A stretch of DNA of 64,000 nt from Allolobophora icterica. Taxonomy: Eukaryota > Annelida > Clitellata > Crassiclitellata > Lumbricidae. Below, one piece after another: positions 33,172 through 45,020 of the stretch; within the stretch, counting starts at the first letter, position 1, and each line of letters opens with the position of its first letter. The notes beneath the pieces were generated by a model. The model worked only from the letters and a program-made list of their open reading frames with translations. It was not told the DNA's origin and searched no databases. A program made the position numbers and the translations under genes. Location of the stretch: positions 50,768,212 to 50,832,211 of the forward strand of contig OY744607.1 in NCBI GenBank assembly GCA_963556255.1, given 5' to 3'.

Positions 33172-34655
33172 AATACGAGAGGAGCCACACTCTATAGACC
33201 TACTAAGGCCCGTACCAACCTGAGAATGTTTATCATTAAGACGACGGGACCGCTGATATGGGACTCAATTCCTTCCGAAATTCGATCAGCAATAAACAGA
33301 TATGACTTCAAGAAAAGAATACGCGCATTTCTCATAAATACACGAGACTCCAATAATTTTATTTGAGCCTGTTACGATGTTCCTGAATCAGAGGGTGGGG
33401 TCACACTGGAGCCTGGCCATGTACTTCCGTAATGAAGTTCTATTAGCTAAGGATAGTTAAGATGTCCTTATATTAGACCCCCACTCTAGAATGCAGCATT
33501 TTTTGCTTTCTAATCTTTATGTAGATTGAACTTGAGTGTGAGGCCACCTATACGGCCATTACTTGAACTGATAATTGACTCAATTGGGTATCCCTGCCCA
33601 GCGTGACTCTCATCCCTTTGGGGACGCCCATTGCAACCAATGTCTAGGCCTACTCAGGACTGCTCCAGTACTTATCTAATTTCAGTCTTGTTATGAACCG
33701 CTATGTAGCTGATTTTTAAGTAATAAGTGACTGTTCTGGTGATTGGTTGCAATAAAGATGAATTGAATTGAATTATGAAATGATAGCAGAAAAAATTAAT
33801 TATTATTTTACTGGAATTGCCCAGAAACTTTCTACTAAAATACCTATCTCTACATGGGTACTTACATTGCTTACTTTACACCTCCGCCCAGTAATTTCTT
33901 TGCTGTGAATCTGACATAACCGGAGGAATTACTTGTACTAAATCAAACATTGAAACTCACTCATAGTTCCTGGAGCGCACCATATCGACCCGAATATAGT
34001 AAGCCCTAACAGCACTAACTGACATCATAAATTCCTCGTTGGAAACAGGGATAATACCCCGCAAAGATGAAAATATTAACAGTCACACTAATACTCAAGC
34101 AGGTTAAAAAGATGACCTAGCAAATTATTGGCCAATAGTCATACTATCCTATTTTTCGAAAATAGTAAAGACAGTAATGTATGCCAACGATTATAGGATT
34201 ATATCACAAAAAGAATATTCTGTTTCCTGCTCAGCATGGCCTTAGATCTGGACACTCTACTTCTTTGTCACTCTTCAACATATAGGACAAAATAACTCAA
34301 ACTATTGAAAAAAGAATTCCCTACTGGTATCTTCATGGATTTAACTAAAGTTTTTGACAGCGTAGACCATGATATACTATTAAGGAACCGCGTAAACTAT
34401 GGTGTAAGTAAGTAAGTAATTTTTTAATGATGCAAGTCAAACGCTCACATTCTACAAAAAGACAGTTGACGTTAATTGTTACTTCGTTATAATCAGGAAA
34501 AGCCCAAAATGCCCGTCAGCAATCAGCAGTTACTATGAGCGCTTCTGATGTGGCATTTCCCTCTATTATTCTAACGACTACCTTACAGCCCGACTTCAAC
34601 AAGTTAAATGCAATAGCACAATCTCAAGTCTTTTGTTAATTAAATTTGGAGTACC

Positions 34656-35668
34656 CAGAGCCGTTTTAAGGAGTTTGGGGGCCCTAGGCACAATCCGCAC
34701 AAAGTATATAAACCCTAACAAACCTCAATCTTAATTAAACGTAACCCGATTTCCGCTTCAATCTCTCAGTCTCAGATATCGCAATGCAATAATGCATTGC
34801 ATGTGCATGTGTGTCATTTTGTTAAATTTATTGATAGGCTATAGTACTATTATTAAACTCATACCAACACATAGTATGGGAATTGCAGAAAAATGACTGA
34901 GGGGTTGAACATTTTATCCGTATTTTGCAAACTGATGTCAACAAAATTTTAAAGCAGCTGATTTCAACGTTAGCAGTTTTGCAAGTCAGACTCGATTAAA
35001 AATCAATTCCTTTGTTGAGAAAATTCAAAATGCATACATGATACACTATGAAAATGTCTTCTCTTTGTCAGAGACTCAGAGTCAAATAGTGCTAAATCAA
35101 AGTAGCACAACTGAGGGGATTGGAAACGATTCCATGGGGTGTGCAATGAAGACTTAACTTGGGGGGTCCTAAGGAAGACTAGGGGGTTGAATCCCCAAGC
35201 CCCCGACAATTCCCACCCTGCTAACACAGCTAACACAGCAATCTTTGTATTACAAGTGTAAAATAAAAGTTTAGTTTAACTTACGTTACAGTTTCAATTG
35301 TTAATTTGTTATACAAATTGAAAGTGAGATTGTAATGAATAAATGTTTACTATACAGTATACATGGATTGAGAGGATTGTCACTTTGTCACGACATTTTC
35401 TTACAAATATCGCTTTCGTGTTTTGCTCTGAGTAATATCATCAAAATTTATTATTGGGGATTATTACCAATAATTATATTTAATCAAAAATGCAGACCGC
35501 AGCAGACGTTTGTTAAAAAGTGTTATTGTTCTTACTTTGCTTTGCAGAATTGTTACTTGTTAGAACAGAACTTATAATATTGTTATTTTGTTTCTGGGTC
35601 GCAACGGGGCCCCCTGTTGCGCGGGGCCTAGGCACGTGCTCGCGTGCCTAGGCCTTAAAACGGTACTG
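34656..35668. mobile_element. hAT element in the LINE GVPQGS motif (copy B, internally deleted)
   Basis: Same ends and GGAGTACC duplication (34648-34655, 35669-35676) as 6229-7931. The part carrying the transposase fragment is missing; about 20 bases of new sequence (ATTATTGGGGATTATT region, 35445-35470) stand in its place. Confidence 0.88.
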
Positions 35669-36889
35669 GGAGTACCCCAAGGTTCAATACTAGGTCCTCT
35701 ATTATTTTTATTGTACATTAATAACCTCTTATTATACATTAGTAACCTCTTAAGAGCTTCTGCTCTTCTTCATTTTCTTCTGTTTGCACACGATTCAAAT
35801 ATTTACATCTGATAAAGATCTTATACTGAACTTTCCAAATGTTAAACAGAGAACTCACGCTGGTATTGGAGTGCCTTAAAACAAACAAATTAATCGCTCT
35901 TAATTTTAGCAAAACTAACTATATTTTGATCTCCTCAATAGAAAGCCAATCCCGCTTCAAAAAAGAAAAGTAATAATTGACTCCATCGATATTCCACAAG
36001 TAGGCCTAACATCGGTAAAGTTTTCAGGTGTATTTGTTGCCCAACACGTTACTCGGAATAATTACATTGAATAAATATCAAATAACATAGCCATTAACAT
36101 AGGGAATATCATAATTAGAATATATTACCTGCTACCCTTAAATGTATCACGGGTTCTAGGACAATCGCTCATAGGACTATCGCTCATAGGTACTACTTAT
36201 TTATACATTCGTATTTAGCTTACTGTTAAATAGCTTACTGAATTGGCTTACTGATTTGGGCTTCGATATACAATTTCCGACTCAACAAACTACTTATTCT
36301 CCAAAATAATTGTCGGCACAATAGCTGGTTCCTCGTATAATTGTCACAGAAATCAGCTAATTATGGATCTTGGCACTCTAAACGTTGAACAAATCAGACT
36401 ATTACAAGCTAGTGAATTCATGCATCGATACACGTTCAACACGCTACCCTATGCATAGCCTAAAGCGTCTGCAACTTATCTAAGACTCACTATAGCCAGA
36501 GCTGTCACTAGAACGCTCAAACATCATCAGATCACTCCCACCCTCAAATTGGTCCATAGGTTAAAATCTCAGAGCGAAACTTTATAACTAACCTACAACT
36601 CCCTACAATATTCCCAGCCCATGCAGTGGCGTAACAACCTAGCCGGGGGCCCTTGGACATTCGAAGCTTGGGGCCCTTACCAATTAAAAAGTGAAAATAA
36701 TGAGATAGCTATTTTAAACTGCAGTTAAGTTTAAAAAAAGAGTATTAAACGTTCTGATTAATGGTCCATAGTTCAAGTCACATTAATGGTTCAAGACAAA
36801 ACAAGAATACACCAAAAATTTATTGCCTACGTAGGCCTACACAGTAATGTAATGTCTGTTGTAGTTCTCATATTGAGCTCTCACATCAT

Positions 36890-37100
36890 GTCATCTATAC
36901 CAGAACTGGCTACTGCTTGTGTGCTGTTTGTCACTCTCCCAGTCACCGTTGTCAGTGCGAAGCGCTTCTTTAGAAAATTGCTTCATGAATTTGGCTATTC
37001 TAGCTTTACTATTAGCAAATGTGTCTATCAATTCATCAATATTCAATTGTTTTGCGCATTCTTTTTCGATCGCAAGAAGAGCAAGACCATCAAGCCTGTC
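36890..37100. pseudogene. hAT dimerisation-domain remnant with an inverted 3' part
   Basis: The plus strand reads ELATACVLFVTLPVTVVSAK RFFRKL (36905-36980), the hAT signature. What should follow is found on the minus strand of the next bases (about 37095 down to 36980) as DRLDGLALLAIEKECAKQLN then IDELIDTFANSKARIAKF. So the end of the gene appears flipped in place. Confidence 0.6.
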
Positions 37101-37457
37101 CTGTTAGAATCAGATAGTGAAGCTAAGATAGGCGTACATCTGCATTCTTAGCTTCACTAAGTTTCAATATGGAGAAGGAGAAGGAGCGCTCTGCCACTGG
37201 CTATACGGCCATCGCAGATCTATGTGGCCCCTGGCCTTAAATTAATGACAGCCATTTTCTCAAATGACCGACTGCAAAAAGAGATTTTTCAATATCTCAG
37301 GTTCTTGTTCACTTAGAATTGTGATCTTGGTGTCTTCAGATATCCCACAGGGGGCCTACATACTTGGGCTGATAGGTCGATCTCCGGAGGCATAGAATTT
37401 TAGACAATCACGGAATAGGCCTACTACTTTCTTATTTTAACAGATTCACAGCGTAAC

Positions 37458-37665
37458 GTTTAAGGGGAGGGTATAGAGTAATGGTAACACTCATGGCCAG
37501 AAGAGCATTAGATTTCGGTTCGATACCCGTAACACCCTCTATAGGGCGAAGCCTTGCATGGTTGCCAAAACGAGTGTTTAATTAAGATCTTGATTGTATA
37601 CCGTCATGTTTCACTATAATCTACCTGCGTAGGCCTATGTCAGTTTGAACTAATAAAGAAGATTA
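37458..37665 (+). mobile_element. tRNA-derived SINE, copy 2
   Basis: Same family as 16559-16893: TAATGGTAACACTCATGG (A-box-like), GGTTCGATACC (B-box-like), CTTGCATGG, GTTTAATTAAGA, end AATAAAGAAGATTATTATT. Relative to copy 1 it carries an extra TAGGCCTA insertion near 37631. Confidence 0.78.
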
Positions 37666-38638
37666 TTATTTAAGTAAAAGGCATTAGTAAGGTTTCACGA
37701 AGTGAAGCAGGTTACTTATATAATTATACTACTTCAAAAAGCAAAGCCACAGCAACTGCTATTCTCAATTTAAAAGTTAATTCCTTACCGTCAGTTGAGT
37801 CATATTCTCTGCCACTTGTAGACGTTGATTGAAAATTTAATTAGAAATCGTTTTTTGTTTAAAAGTAAGTGAACAATAAAGACTATACTTTCACATAAGG
37901 CTGAGGAACATGAAAAATTAAGACTGCAGTCGTGTGTAGAGTATGTAGCCCACAAGACATGTAGAGAGACATTGAGACAGACATTGAGAGAGAGAGAGAG
38001 AAAGAGAGACAGACAGAGTGCGACAGAGACAGAGCGAGATACGAGAGAGACAGTGACAGAGAGCGAGCGAGTGAGTGAGAGAGGGAGTGAGAGAGCAAAA
38101 CACAGACGAACAATTAGGCATATAGTATTATTTCAGGCATTTCTTAGGACTGGAGCTGAGAGATAGGCCTATGCCTATACCGTAGTCACCGTAGTGTATG
38201 CAGTGGTTACGCCTGAAAGGGAGAATCTGACTCATAGAAACTTGATTCTACTACGATCAGGGTCAGATACCCCGACCTCGGCGACCCGGTGACCTATAGA
38301 TAGACACACCACGTACATACGTCTATGGTGTATACCCTATATCATGAAGCATCCGTCATATATATACAGGCTAACCTACTTCTGGCTGCAGAGAGGCTCA
38401 GACCTACATGGATGGGTCTTGCTGTGGCACTTTTTAAGACCGTATAGCCTACGGAACAATTAACCATATTAAAAAGTTTGTGCTTGGGGGAAAATGAAAG
38501 AATATGGCCCTAAAGCAGACTATGACACAGGGTGCGCAGTAAAAAAGCTTGGGGCCCCTGAGACCTCGGGGGCCCCTGGACTTTGTCCACCCTCGTTATA
38601 TGGCTGTTACGCCACTGAGCCCATGTATCTCCGTGATC

Positions 38639-38805
38639 CAGGAGCGTAGTTAGCTTTTCATGGGCCCGAGTGCAGGCGGTTCCGCATGGGCCCCTATTTG
38701 GCCCTCTAAGGCCTGTAGTCTTGCGTTGTTACCAATATTGTTGGCCCCTGAAGATCGTGGGCCCAGGTGCCTTGCACTCCTGCACATATGATAGCTACGC
38801 CACTG
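38639..38805. mobile_element. Short hAT-type MITE (167 bp)
   Basis: Ends CAGGAGCGTAG and TAGCTACGCCACTG; 8-bp duplication CCGTGATC at 38631-38638 and 38806-38813. Interior rich in GGGCCC. Lies only 21 bp beyond the preceding hAT element. Confidence 0.88.
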
Positions 38806-39849
38806 CCGTGATCTCTTCACCATCCAGGCAACCCGCTCCACCCGAACATCGTACTATCTGAGTCTTTCTCGTCCCCCGGTCACCACTAATCTCAAGTTTT
38901 TCAACCGAGCCTAATCCAACACTGCACCACGCCTATGGAACGATCTCCTTCTTGAGTTCCGCAGATTCTCGGTTCCTCCATCACCATTGCAACTCATCCT
39001 CCATAATCCTTCTCATGCTCCTCTATCTATCACCCCCGGCTTTCCACTCAAAATTGAAGTCTCACCTTTTCAAGAGCTCCTATAGTATACCCAGACTCAT
39101 CTGATCCTCCGCCGTCCAATTCTTCTCGTCCTAAACGACAGCCGCCTTAACAGCTGCTCTGTCTCCTCTCTTGACCTGCCCTCATGGAAACCGGACTTGG
39201 ACTTCCTCTGGACTACTCATTGGAACCCCCTCCGATTTGACGCAACGCTCGTGAATAGGCTGGTGCCCTGCTGTTGACCTTCGAGGGCGCTTTTGAAATT
39301 TGGAAATTACGATTACGATTACGATTAGCCTATAATAATCTCTACAATCAATTCTTGGACTTCCACCTCTACAACACAAGAAACTTACTTCATTTAGAAG
39401 TGATTTTGCTCGTACAAATTATTGCAAATTTTCGATCAGATGTATACATACTGGTCCAGTTATATGGAACGGATTACCTCATCATCTTCGTCTCATCCCT
39501 AACTAAAATTTACTTGAAAACCACCTTCGGTCTTGGTTAAGTGATCTAAGGAATAGATAGGGTTCTCACTTTTACTAGTTCAGGTAGAGGACTCAGTTTA
39601 CAAATACTGCTTGTGATGCACTTTCTAAGATGCTGTGAACGTATTATAAATGTAATAATCGTCCGCCACCAAAAGTAGGCCCACATAGTTGGGCCCAGTT
39701 AGCGGAACTTCGGTCCCTTTAGAGTTTCCTTTTGTGTCGTCTAGAAAAATATCTTATTCGTTGTAACGGTGTTGTATGCATATTGTGTTTATGTTGTTTA
39801 ATTTTGACCAATAAAACTAATAGTTATGGTTATGGTTTTGATTGCTAAT

Positions 39850-41170
39850 AATGAAATAGAACAGAAATGTCATGAAATCACTGGTGAAGTCAACCTTTTT
39901 GTTACTTTCCTCTCATTGGCAACAAATGAATCTTCATTGTTTAGGCCTACAAAATGGCGATATTCCGACGGAGGTTCGTCTCACACTTAATTCTACGTAA
40001 ATTTACTGTAAAGGCTGTTTTTAAAGTAACGGCTTTAAATGGACATAAACTAATTTTCTTAGGTGGCGAATAGGCTGAAACGAACGAGCTTAACGGGTTT
40101 TAATGAACCAATATCCATTTTCAAACTTTTTAAACCCTAGGAAGACGGGAAAAGATCTTCCCGACTTTTCACCAGCTGGCGCCACGTATCCAGAAACGAT
40201 ATCATTCGGGTTGCACGACTACGTAATTAACGATATAGGCCTAAACAAACAGAAATTTCTCACGTTACATTTTTCTTTTAATGACTTTCATTGGAAGAGA
40301 CATTTCAAATTCTACTTCAACCGACTTGGGACAGGCACACTTCTAGTAATAGGCTAATAGCCTAATAGTAACATATATAATAATAGTAACTGTCAACACT
40401 CTCTTCTATCGACACTGTCACTATCTTCTTCCTCTATTTCGCCTACTTAGCTGTCTTTTATTTCTCTTTTTCTAGGTAAAGTAGCTCAATTAATATTTAG
40501 CGTCTGTCACGTCATGAGAACACAATCGTATCACACTTATTTCACCGATATTTCTGGCAATTCACACGCAATCAGTTTCTCTTATAACGCACATTCAAAA
40601 CTCTTCAAAACTTACAACCAACTCTATGACCAACTATATTTCGCGCGCTAACATGTGGACTCCTAACGCCTGAAGAAGCAACCTATTATATATGCAAAGT
40701 TGGCAAAGCGGTCTATCGCCTTTCCAACGACTGGCTATATAATAGTATATATTAGCAAACATATATAGCCACTATAATAGTGTTGCGTGGAGGCCATATG
40801 GTCTCTACGTATATAATAGGCTTATACATAGGATCGGCTAGAATCCTTTGTGTTAGGAAGGAGGGTAGCTCTCTAAAAATACGACTGATCTGCCTAGATT
40901 AAGGGGGCTCTGTTTTGATTGTCGACCGTGTTGGTTGACGTACGTTTTGGTCTCCCCTGGTGGATGACATTTGTAATTTGAGCTCGTTCGATTTGGTCTC
41001 CTTTACGGTGACGTTTGTATTTATTTTAAACTCGGCGATAGAAATCTTCCGTTAGATTTGCTGGTTTCGTCTACTTTTGACTTTCGCCGCTTTTCATAGT
41101 CATAGTTTTCTGTCGTCTGTCGAAAGCTCTTGTTGTTCGTCGTGGATGCGTGTTAAGGTATGCAGCGCAT
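39850..41170. other. Block X downstream part (copy 2), unassigned
   Basis: Duplicate of 9401-10730 with small differences, several of which are TAGGCCTA/TAGGCTA insertions (39942, 40236, 40350). No gene recognised. Confidence 0.4.
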
Positions 41171-41465
41171 GTAGGCCTATACATTGCCAATGATGAGCCT
41201 CTTACAGAACCCGGGAATTCCATTCCTTTCATAGAGCTGAATCATACTATAGACAAATACCCCACAAACACGCCACAATTTATATATATATATATATCAT
41301 ACTAAACACGCCACAATTTATATATATATATATATCATACTAAACACGCCACAATATATATTATATTTATATATTGTGTTGTGCTTGTCTAGTATGATTC
41401 AGCTGTATAAAGGGAATGGAATTCTCTGGTTCTATAAAAGGCTCTTTATTAACAATGTACATGTG
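41170..41465. mobile_element. Palindromic MITE, copy 2
   Basis: Duplicate of 10731-10961, with the central TA-rich unit CATACTAAACACGCCACAAT repeated once more than in copy 1. Confidence 0.6.
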
Positions 41466-41486
41466 TGTGTGTTTATATATATATAC

Positions 41487-42015
41487 ACTGTGTCCCGATG
41501 AAAAGTGGACCCCAAGAAAAAGTGTCATAACTCGGTCAAAACTTTTAGCATTTGCCTGAAATTTTAAAAACAACAAGAGTAGCCATATTACAACCAAATC
41601 CTAACGCCGTTTGGAAATGTTGCCGAGTTTGTCAAGTTTGTGAATGTTTGAGACGCAGCTCTGAAAATGGGAAGTTTCCAACATACAAGAGCCATAAGGA
41701 AGTGAAGTTCAGCTACAGCTGGTGTTCAAAATGTCCTTTTTGTTCACGGACACACGACCGTGGACGTGGTCGCCACTGTTTGATGGCCCGATCGATGATC
41801 ACGTGGTCAAACAGCTGCAACTCTTCAATCAGACGCGAAATCCAAACCTGGAGTGTACTGAAGGAGCGCGTTTATCGTTCCCGCATTCGTGTCGTCGATC
41901 ACCGGAGGCGCGTTTGATTGAAGAGTGGCAGCTGTTTGATCACGTGATCATCGATCGGGCCATCAAACAGTGGCGTCCACGTCTACGGTCGTGTGTCCGT
42001 GAACAAAAAGGACAT
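41487..42015. mobile_element. Fold-back mariner-like fragment at a duplication junction
   Basis: Begins CACTGTGTCCCGATGAAAAG. Two arms of about 115-120 bp (about 41721-41838 and 41905-42022) are inverted copies sharing GTCCTTTTTGTTCACGGACA and CAAACAGTGGCG. The right arm encodes LKERVYRSRIRVVDH, then LIEEWQLFDHVIIDRAIKQW and REQKGHIEHL, which resembles the C-terminus of Tc1/mariner-type transposases. It sits exactly between block X copies 2 and 3. Confidence 0.65.
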
Positions 42016-45000
42016 ATTGAACACCTTGAATTTTATTAAATCTGTAGTAAACTCTAAAACCGTGGAGAGTAGAGTTGAAGCTTTTAAATTTAATGGCCTT
42101 GATGATAATAAAATGAAAGCAGAAAAATGTAATAATTATTTAACTGGAATTGCCCAGAATCTTTCTGCTAAAATACCTAACTCTACCTATATCTACAGTA
42201 CCTATATTGATCACTCTACACCTCCTTCCATTAATTCCTTTGCAGTGAATCTTGCATAACCGGAGGAATTGCGTGTATTAAATCAAACATTGAAACTCAC
42301 TGATAGCTCCTTCCATTAATTCAAAATTTTTGTCAAAATTACCGGCCTATTTCCAACTTGTCATACTTATCCAAAACTCTTGAGAGACTTGTTGCTGCTC
42401 AATTTGTGCCCTACTTGGAACAATCAGGACTCCTGCCTCCAACTCAATCTGGTTTTCGGGGTCACCACTCCACTGAAACTGTTCTTCTCTCACTCCTCTC
42501 TGACATATACACGGCTATTGATAGATCTCAATTGTCTCTCCTTGCACTATTTGATGTTTCTGCTGCTTTTGATATGGTGGATCATGAGCTCCTTCTGCAG
42601 CGCCTGCATCTATCATTTGGTTTATGTGGCACTCCCTTCCATTGGTTTACTTCTTATCTTTCTGACCGCACGCAGATGGTTGTCCTGGGTGACACTAGAA
42701 CACCGTGGGTTAGGGTTGACCTAGGTGTCCCGCAGGGGTCGGTCTTGGGCCCCATTTTATACATTCTCTTTACTGCAGACATCCCTTCTGTTTTGACTAA
42801 ACACTTAGCTTCGGGTCATCTATATGCCGATGATATTCAAGCTCTAGTACATGGCTCACCATTTGAGCAGATCTCTATGGTGGGTAGGGTGGAGTCATTA
42901 GCACGGGATCTCCACCTCTGGATGATGGCAAATAGACTTAGCCTTAATCCATCAAAAACCCAATTGATTTGGTTTGGAACCAAACAGCAATTGTCAAAAC
43001 TTGACCTCCAGCTACTGACCTCACTATTTCCTGACTTCACTTTCTCCTCTAGTGTCCGTGATCTGGGTGTCACACTTGACAGTGCCTTAACGTTCACTGA
43101 GCACCTAACACTGCTGACCCGCTCCTGTTACTACCAACTAAGGCGTCTTAGAGCCATTAGGAGGTCAGTATCCACCACTGTCTTTACAACCATGGTGCAC
43201 GCCTTTGTCTGTACACGTATCGACTATTGTAACTCGGTGCTAATCGGACTTCCAAAGACGCGTCTGTCCTCAATGCAGTCGGTCTTGAATGCTGCAGCCA
43301 GACTTGTTGCACGTCTTCCACGTTACTCGCATATCTCCACATACATGACCAATGAACTTCATTGGCTTCCTGTGGCGTCTAGGATCAGATTTAAAGTCTT
43401 GCTCTTAGTAACTAAGTCCCAGCAGGGTCTAGCGCCTAAATATCTCTGTGATTTGATGTGTAAACCACTCTCTGCCCGCTCATCTCGTCCTCTTCGTTCC
43501 TCCGTCCGACTTGATCTCTTTGTCCCTCGATCGCGGACTTCCCTGACCCAGCATCGGGCCTTCGCTGTAGTGGGTCCGTCACTATGGAATGACCTCCCCC
43601 CTGCAGTCCGTAGTAGGGTTCTAGAGGGGATCACACCTGCTTCTCTTCGCTGCCTAAAGACTTACTTGTTTACGGGCCTGTCACGTTGAGAGCGCTTCTG
43701 TATAGCCCTGCTGAGAGAAGCGCTTTATAAATGTTCAGATAAGATAAGATAAGATAAGCTCCGGATCAGACCATATCGACCAGAATATAGTAAGCCCCAA
43801 GAGCACTGGCTGACATCATAAATTGCTGGTTGGAAACAGGAATAATACCTCTTAAATATGAAAATATTAACCGCCACACCAATACTCAAAGCAGGGTAAC
43901 AAACATGACTTATAGCAAATTATAGGCCAATAGTCATACTACCCTATCTTTCGAAACTTGTAGAGAAAGTATTGTACCAACGACTATATCACTATATCAC
44001 AAAAAAGAATATTCTGTTTTCTGCACAGCATGGCTTTAATTCTGGACACTTTGTTGTACTTCTTTGTCATTCTTCAGCATATATGAGAAAATAACTCAAA
44101 CCATTGAGAAACGAATTCTCTACTGGTATCTTTATAAATTTTACTAAAGCGTTGACACCGAGGACCATAATATACTATTAAAGGAGCTCGAAAACTATGG
44201 TGTAAGTAAGTAAGTGATCATTTAATAATGCAAGTCAAAAGCTCACATTTTACGAAACAGACAGTTAATGTTAAATGTTACTGTCGTTTTATCAGGAAAG
44301 CCCAAAATGACCCGTCAGCATTAAGTAGTAACTATGAATGCTTCTGATGTGGCATTTCCCTCTATACTGGTTTAACGACTACCTTAGTGCCCGATGTCAA
44401 CAAGTTAAATACAATGGCACAATCTCAAGTCTTATGTTATTTAAATTTGGAGTAGGGGCCTACCTCAAGGTTTAAGGTCCTCTATTAATGACCTCCCAAG
44501 AGATTCTTCTCTTCATTTTCTTTTGTTTGTGGACGATTCAATTCAAATACTTTCATTTCACATAGATCTTATAATGAACGTTTAAAAATATTAAACAAAG
44601 AACTCATGCTGGAATCGGAGTGGCTTAAAACAAACAAGTAAAAGAGAGAACAGCCCCTTAATTTGAACAAAACTAACTATGTTTTATTATCCTCAATAGA
44701 AAGTCAATCCCACTTTTTAAAGGTAATAACAATATTGACTCTACTGATATTCCACTAGTATCCTAGGTAAAGTAGCCCAAAACGTTTCTTGGAATAAACA
44801 GATTGAACAATATCACATAAAATAGCCACAGACATAGGGAATATCATATCAAGGATATCATACATGCTACTCTCAAATATATTACTTCCCTGTATTAGAC
44901 ATCCGTATTTAGCTTACTGCAACATGATATGAGCTTTGAATAACAATTCCCGACTCAATAAACTACTTATTCTGCAAAACATTCTACGCATAATAGCTGG

Positions 45001-45020
45001 TTCCTCGTATTCATTGGAGG
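42016..45020 (+). pseudogene. Decayed CR1/L2-type LINE (block X, copy 3, diverged)
   Basis: Older copy of the block: LNFIKSVVNSKTVESRVEAF (from 42013), TPPSINSFAVNLA, then, after the inserted LINE 42323-43761, HSGHFVVLLCH-like and KAFDTEDHNIL-like remnants near 44040-44180, and a GVPQGS equivalent near 44446 without the hAT. It lacks the nested 3' LINE end and all hAT insertions of copies 1 and 2, so it shows the pre-insertion state. Confidence 0.65.
42323..43761 (+). CDS. 5'-truncated CR1/L2-type LINE with open reverse-transcriptase frame
   Basis: Open frame of at least 443 codons (42358-43689) that extends a little upstream (NYRPISNLSYLSKTLER). In order: QSGFRGHHSTETVLL; LFDVSAAFDMVDHELL (catalytic D of motif A); LGVPQGSVLGP; GHLYADDIQ (YADD, motif C); LNPSKTQLIWFGT; LGVTLDSALTF (thumb); C-terminal RIDYCNSVLIGLP, NELHWLPVASRI, PSLWNDLPPAVRS. 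It would copy its RNA into DNA at a nicked target, but endonuclease and ORF1 are missing, so this copy is not autonomous. The 3' UTR has CGCTTTATAAATG and ends in four GATAA units (43738-43757). Flanked by AGCTCC on both sides. No frame damage, so the insertion is recent. Confidence 0.9.

Larger units (their letters stand above)
36624..38617. mobile_element. hAT element (about 2 kb) with nested SINE
   Basis: Ends CAGTGGCGTAACAACC and GGCTGTTACGCCACTG; 8-bp duplication AGCCCATG at 36616-36623 and 38618-38625. Contains hAT C-terminal fragments near 36890-37100, a SINE at 37458-37665 and an AGAG/GAGAC tract at 37965-38100. No intact transposase. Confidence 0.9.
36484..39326 (+). mobile_element. 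LINE 3' end interrupted by two hAT elements
   Basis: Sense LINE sequence (AGAACGCTCAAACATCATC, then TTCCCAGCCCATG) is split by 36624-38617 and 38639-38805, then resumes CTCTTCACCATCCAGGCAAC and ends in a GATTACG tail at 39305-39326. The uninterrupted relative at 58116-58370 reads CAGCCCAAGTATCTCCCTGA and ACTCTTCACCATCC, confirming both insertion points. Confidence 0.82.
30440..39850 (+). pseudogene. Decayed CR1/L2-type LINE (block X, copy 2)
   Basis: Near-identical duplicate of 2890-9400, so the same motifs apply: endonuclease end near 30590, HGLRSGHSTSLSLF near 34240, FDSVDHDIL near 34350, GVPQGSILGP near 35670, C-terminus near 39440, TTATGG tail near 39825. Differences date events: it lacks the Harbinger-like element, carries hAT 31182-33171, has a shorter hAT at 34656-35668, and keeps a fuller LINE 3' end with two nested hAT elements (36484-39326). 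Confidence 0.75.

Noticed and set aside
32625..33366. Two overlapping frames of 123 and 149 codons
   Set aside because: They run across CT-rich hAT interior and, for the second, into the LINE C-terminus beyond the hAT right end; not one gene.
43359..43634. 91-codon minus-strand frame
   Set aside because: Shadow of the LINE reverse-transcriptase frame on the other strand.
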